The translations under genes and the position numbers were made by a program. From Spodoptera frugiperda (taxonomy: Eukaryota; Arthropoda; Insecta; Lepidoptera; Noctuidae): a stretch of DNA of 64,000 nucleotides. Positions 60,946 through 64,000 of the stretch are shown here, piece by piece (the stretch's first letter is position 1; each line of letters opens with the position of its first letter). The stretch covers positions 1,052,001 through 1,116,000 of the forward strand of contig NC_064238.1 of NCBI RefSeq assembly GCF_023101765.2, given 5' to 3'. A model generated the notes under the pieces. It saw only the letters and a program-made list of their open reading frames with translations, made no database searches and had not been told where the DNA came from.

Positions 60946-61010
60946 GATCGATCGATCGATGGTTAAATATTATGTCTAGTGTTGTGGGCAACACTAGACA
61001 TAATATTTAA
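60946..61010. repeat. ATCG microsatellite and 22-bp perfect palindrome
   Basis: GATCGATCGATCGATGG (60946-60962), then TTAAATATTATGTCTAGTGT plus TG (60963-60984), a TGGG loop, and the exact complement (60989-61010). Confidence 0.9.
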
Positions 61011-61519
61011 TCATGCTTTCCTTTAGCATTCCCTAAATTGCGTTTCTGACCTTTTAAAAAGGAGTTCTTGTGGAATAGTTATAAATGGGCTCACAGTGCG
61101 ACACCTTGAATGCATTGCATATTTGTAAAATAACATATAGAACAATTCCTAGTACCATACAAAAACCCAAATATTAAATACGAAACCGATTTCTAAACAA
61201 GAACGTAAAAATACAATAGAATACAAATACCATTCAATGCTACGGTTAAAACATAAAATATCGGTTATTCAAAGCCGTAGAGTTGTAATAGTTTCACAGT
61301 CACGCGTTGTGTCATAACAAATACCACATGGAATGTTGAATACCGTTGCGGTTATAGTTATTAGAATGTATTCGTATAAAACTAGTACTAAAATCTATAT
61401 GTTGGTATACATATGTTGTTAGAAATATGTAGTCATATCAATCAATGCAATTCAATAAATTTCAGAACATGTACTTACAAACATAGTCACTGTTGAAGGT
61501 TTAATTGTAACACATAATT

Positions 61520-61625
61520 GCCATAGACCAAAACTTCTTCTCACATGGATAAGTATTAACGCATCACGCTTGCTCAATGTGGATTTTGGTGATTCCGCTA
61601 ATAAATTAATATAAATCGAGTGATT
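61520..61625 (-). repeat. SINE family A fragment plus short shared segment
   Basis: CTTCTTCTCACATGGATAAG and CATCACGCTTGCTCAATGTG match the inverted family A tail. From 61594 it runs into TCCGCTAATAA and a 19-mer that also occurs inside the inverted-repeat element at 7202-7220. Confidence 0.5.
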
Positions 61626-62449
61626 AAGCCTTTACAGTTATTCTTCACCGTTTGTTTTCTGGCGTCAAATAATCTTATGAAAGTCCATATTATAACTAGG
61701 AAAAAGTCCACATTGTAGTATATGCCGTCTAGTAGGCTACTACGATATCAACTATAAAAGCACGACCTAGTACAATTAATTACATTCATTATAGAACTAA
61801 CACTTACACTAACTAATGAACCGCTGGAAGGACAAACTTATTTTGACGCTTTATGAGCCTTTATACATATATTAAAACATGTAGGGCATACATTAAAATA
61901 AATACTTTTGTCGATTTCAGATACTTGAATGTAAAGGAAGCTTTAACTTCCATTACAGATTACAGTGCAATAATAATACAGTACAATAATATAACTCGAA
62001 ACTGTATTGATATGAAAATAAATAACTAAATATGAATGCATTGTACAGTTAATCACCTCAATTATTTTCGTAAAATTTTACGCAATCCAAAAGAGCATAA
62101 ATTGTTAAAGAGTTTACTTTCAATCATTGATGCAGGGCTTTCTGGGAAGTAATTATTATTTCGGACGTAGACTTTAATTTTTTAAGTGGATCATGAAAAG
62201 TTATTCTGTTAACGAGCACTTTTATATGTATTAAAACGGATTTTCATACAATGTATTATGACCGTTTCCATCAACAGTTCGTGGCAGTCCATTGCTGGCC
62301 TAGCCTGCTCTAACAAAAAGGGGTTTACTATAAACTCCAGACTTGGTAGATCGTAGTTTAAAAGGTTCATAATTATTCATTTTGGTTTATCAGAGAGCTA
62401 TAAAAAAGCTGCTCAGTTTTTTTAAAGAAACACTTGCTAACTAATGAAC

Positions 62450-62565
62450 TAGGATTTCTCGTGCATCGTGGGTGCGTTTACAACTTCCATTTTACATGCA
62501 CATGAACCTAGATACGAAACAGCAATATTATGTGGATCACACAAATGGATTGCTTCGTGCTTTTA
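62450..62565 (-). repeat. SINE family B copy 6, head missing
   Basis: Plus-strand AACTAGGATTTCTCGTGCAT, GTGGGTGCGTTTACAACTTC and TGGATCACACAAATGGATTG are inverse family B body and tail. The tRNA-like head is not present, so the copy is truncated. Confidence 0.65.
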
Positions 62566-64000
62566 TATGTATCAAAACCGATGAACCGATGATTGGTATA
62601 TTTTAAAAATAAATACAATAAACTTACATAAATGTATTAACGAATATCAAGAGTGCGTCTAATAATATGGCCAGGGACTGTATAATTATTATCATGGACT
62701 CTCTTATTATAGTAAACAAAAGCAATTGACTAGGCTTTAACAAAGTTTGAGTAATCACATCCCCACGCAACATACTATGTATGTTGGCCAAACCTACGCT
62801 GCCTAATCAGCTTAACTTAATTCTTAAACTGTGAAAGGCCAAAACTTCTTATTATTAAACAAAAGTACATAAGTCAGTAAAAATAGGTTTTACTTCATAA
62901 GCCGGTAGATATGCGCCATAAAGCCGAAAACATAAATAATAAACATTTTAGTACAAGTCAGTAAGAAAATGTAGTAAAAATAAAAATGAGGTTTATTTAT
63001 ATTCACGCCGCGTGAATCACGGGCGCGAACAGGGTAAAATGACTTCGCTATTAATCTTCTTTTCACGCTACCAGCATTTTCTCTTCTCCTACTTAAAACA
63101 ACTGGCGAAGTGCGAATTTGCGTCACCCGTTTGCGGACTCACTCATAAAATTTGCCTTGTTGGTCGAGTGATTGTATGTTCTACTGCTAAGCAAGGGGTC
63201 TCGGGCTCAAATTGCGAATTGGTCATTACCAGTTCTTCGAAAATATCCTTTATTCTATCATTAATTTTGAATTTGTGCGGACATCAATACACTAATTCAA
63301 AAAAGGTGACTTTTTCATCATACTTTATGAGTCATAACACATATGTGTATGATTCACACCCATTCATCACATAATTGGTTGAATGTGGGTGTTACGTTGT
63401 ATGCCGTATACCTCTCTGTCTACCCCGTTACCTTTAAAAGACGCGACGTTTCATTATTGTTAGTATACAAATAAAAAAGTCAAAGACGAGATCTCTTTTG
63501 GAAGTCACATGTTTGATGATATCCTATTTAGTTGCTTTGTTTTTATCTGTGACTTTATCAAACGACTTTGACTTAGTAATTGGATCTTATATGAAAAAGA
63601 AATAAAAAACACGCGTTAAATTGGAAGGAAGTAATTCTTAAATCAGTGTGTTCATTTTAGCATTAATTACTACTAAACCTCAAATTAATTGTACTTTTAT
63701 AATAAGTTGGAAAGTAAAATGATTTCCCCTTTTCTCACGACATTTAATGAGTTACAATTTTCCCTTTTAATTAATTTATAATTATGCAACTACTTACGTG
63801 ACTGTTGGACGAGGTAACTCGACTTGTTCCTTTTTAGTCGTCCACTCTAATGCACGCTACACACCTTACGTTTTAACCGTGCAGTTTTAATTGTACAGTT
63901 TTATCTAAATTTGATTCAGCTACAACTGGTCTATAAAGTCTTACGGCTTAACTGAAAAATTAAATCGTGATACAGCCTAAAGACCTTTCGATTCATATCG

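Larger units (their letters stand above)
59401..64000. other. Unassigned DNA to the window end
   Basis: A 95-codon frame at 59527-59814 and a 120-codon frame at 63012-63374 contain no motif I recognise and have no start or splice context that supports them. The rest, outside the listed repeats, is AT-rich. Confidence 0.4.

Noticed and set aside
63012..63374. 120-codon plus-strand frame
   Set aside because: No recognised motif, no splice or promoter context, and composition like the surrounding non-coding DNA.

Overview
The window reads as non-coding DNA from a moth, most likely a noctuid. It is A+T-rich with scattered short GC-richer islands. Apart from one retrotransposon, no open frame exceeds about 130 codons. 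It is full of short dispersed repeats of types I associate with noctuid Lepidoptera: tRNA-derived SINEs, the CACCTGATGGTAAG family, and a family built around TCAGACTCTTACTGACTAAA. The species cannot be named from the sequence. No host protein-coding gene, rRNA, canonical tRNA, CRISPR array or bacterial-type operon is visible. Family names below (A to P) are my own labels.

The one clear coding unit is a non-LTR retrotransposon (LINE) of the CR1/Jockey superfamily, on the minus strand at about 43.1-48.3 kb. ORF1 (514 codons) has two coiled coils, a lysine-rich stretch, paired cysteines and an SGNH/esterase-like C-terminus. ORF2 follows after 11 nt. It encodes an apurinic-type endonuclease and a reverse transcriptase, and is split by one frameshift at a five-base homopolymer. 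The 3' UTR has a hairpin, and the element ends in a short tandem-repeat tail. Near-intact frames suggest a fairly recent insertion.

Layout. 0-5.6 kb: mixed SINE, family C, F, G and N repeats. 6.65-7.39 kb: a 741-bp element with 31-bp terminal inverted repeats. 7.4-20.6 kb: sparse repeats, long AT-rich spans and one candidate splice acceptor near 16.7 kb. 20.6-22 kb: a repeat cluster with a 150-bp tandem duplication, a 20-bp-arm hairpin, a CAGACAAA microsatellite and an E/C family junction. 22-43 kb: unique islands (notably 22.1-22.5, 23.2-23.7, 30.5-31.2 and 36.9-37.3 kb), a perfect RFX X-box palindrome at 26.08 kb, and dispersed repeats. 43.1-48.3 kb: the LINE. 48.4-64 kb: family C and B repeats, two small inverted-repeat elements, a 22-bp-arm palindrome and long unassigned AT-rich DNA.

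The elements fit together as a host intron or intergenic region used as insertion ground by a few autonomous elements and many non-autonomous ones. The LINE supplies its own coiled-coil RNP protein and EN-RT enzyme. The SINEs carry Pol III-like A and B boxes and would depend on a LINE for retrotransposition. The inverted-repeat elements would need a transposase that is not encoded here.
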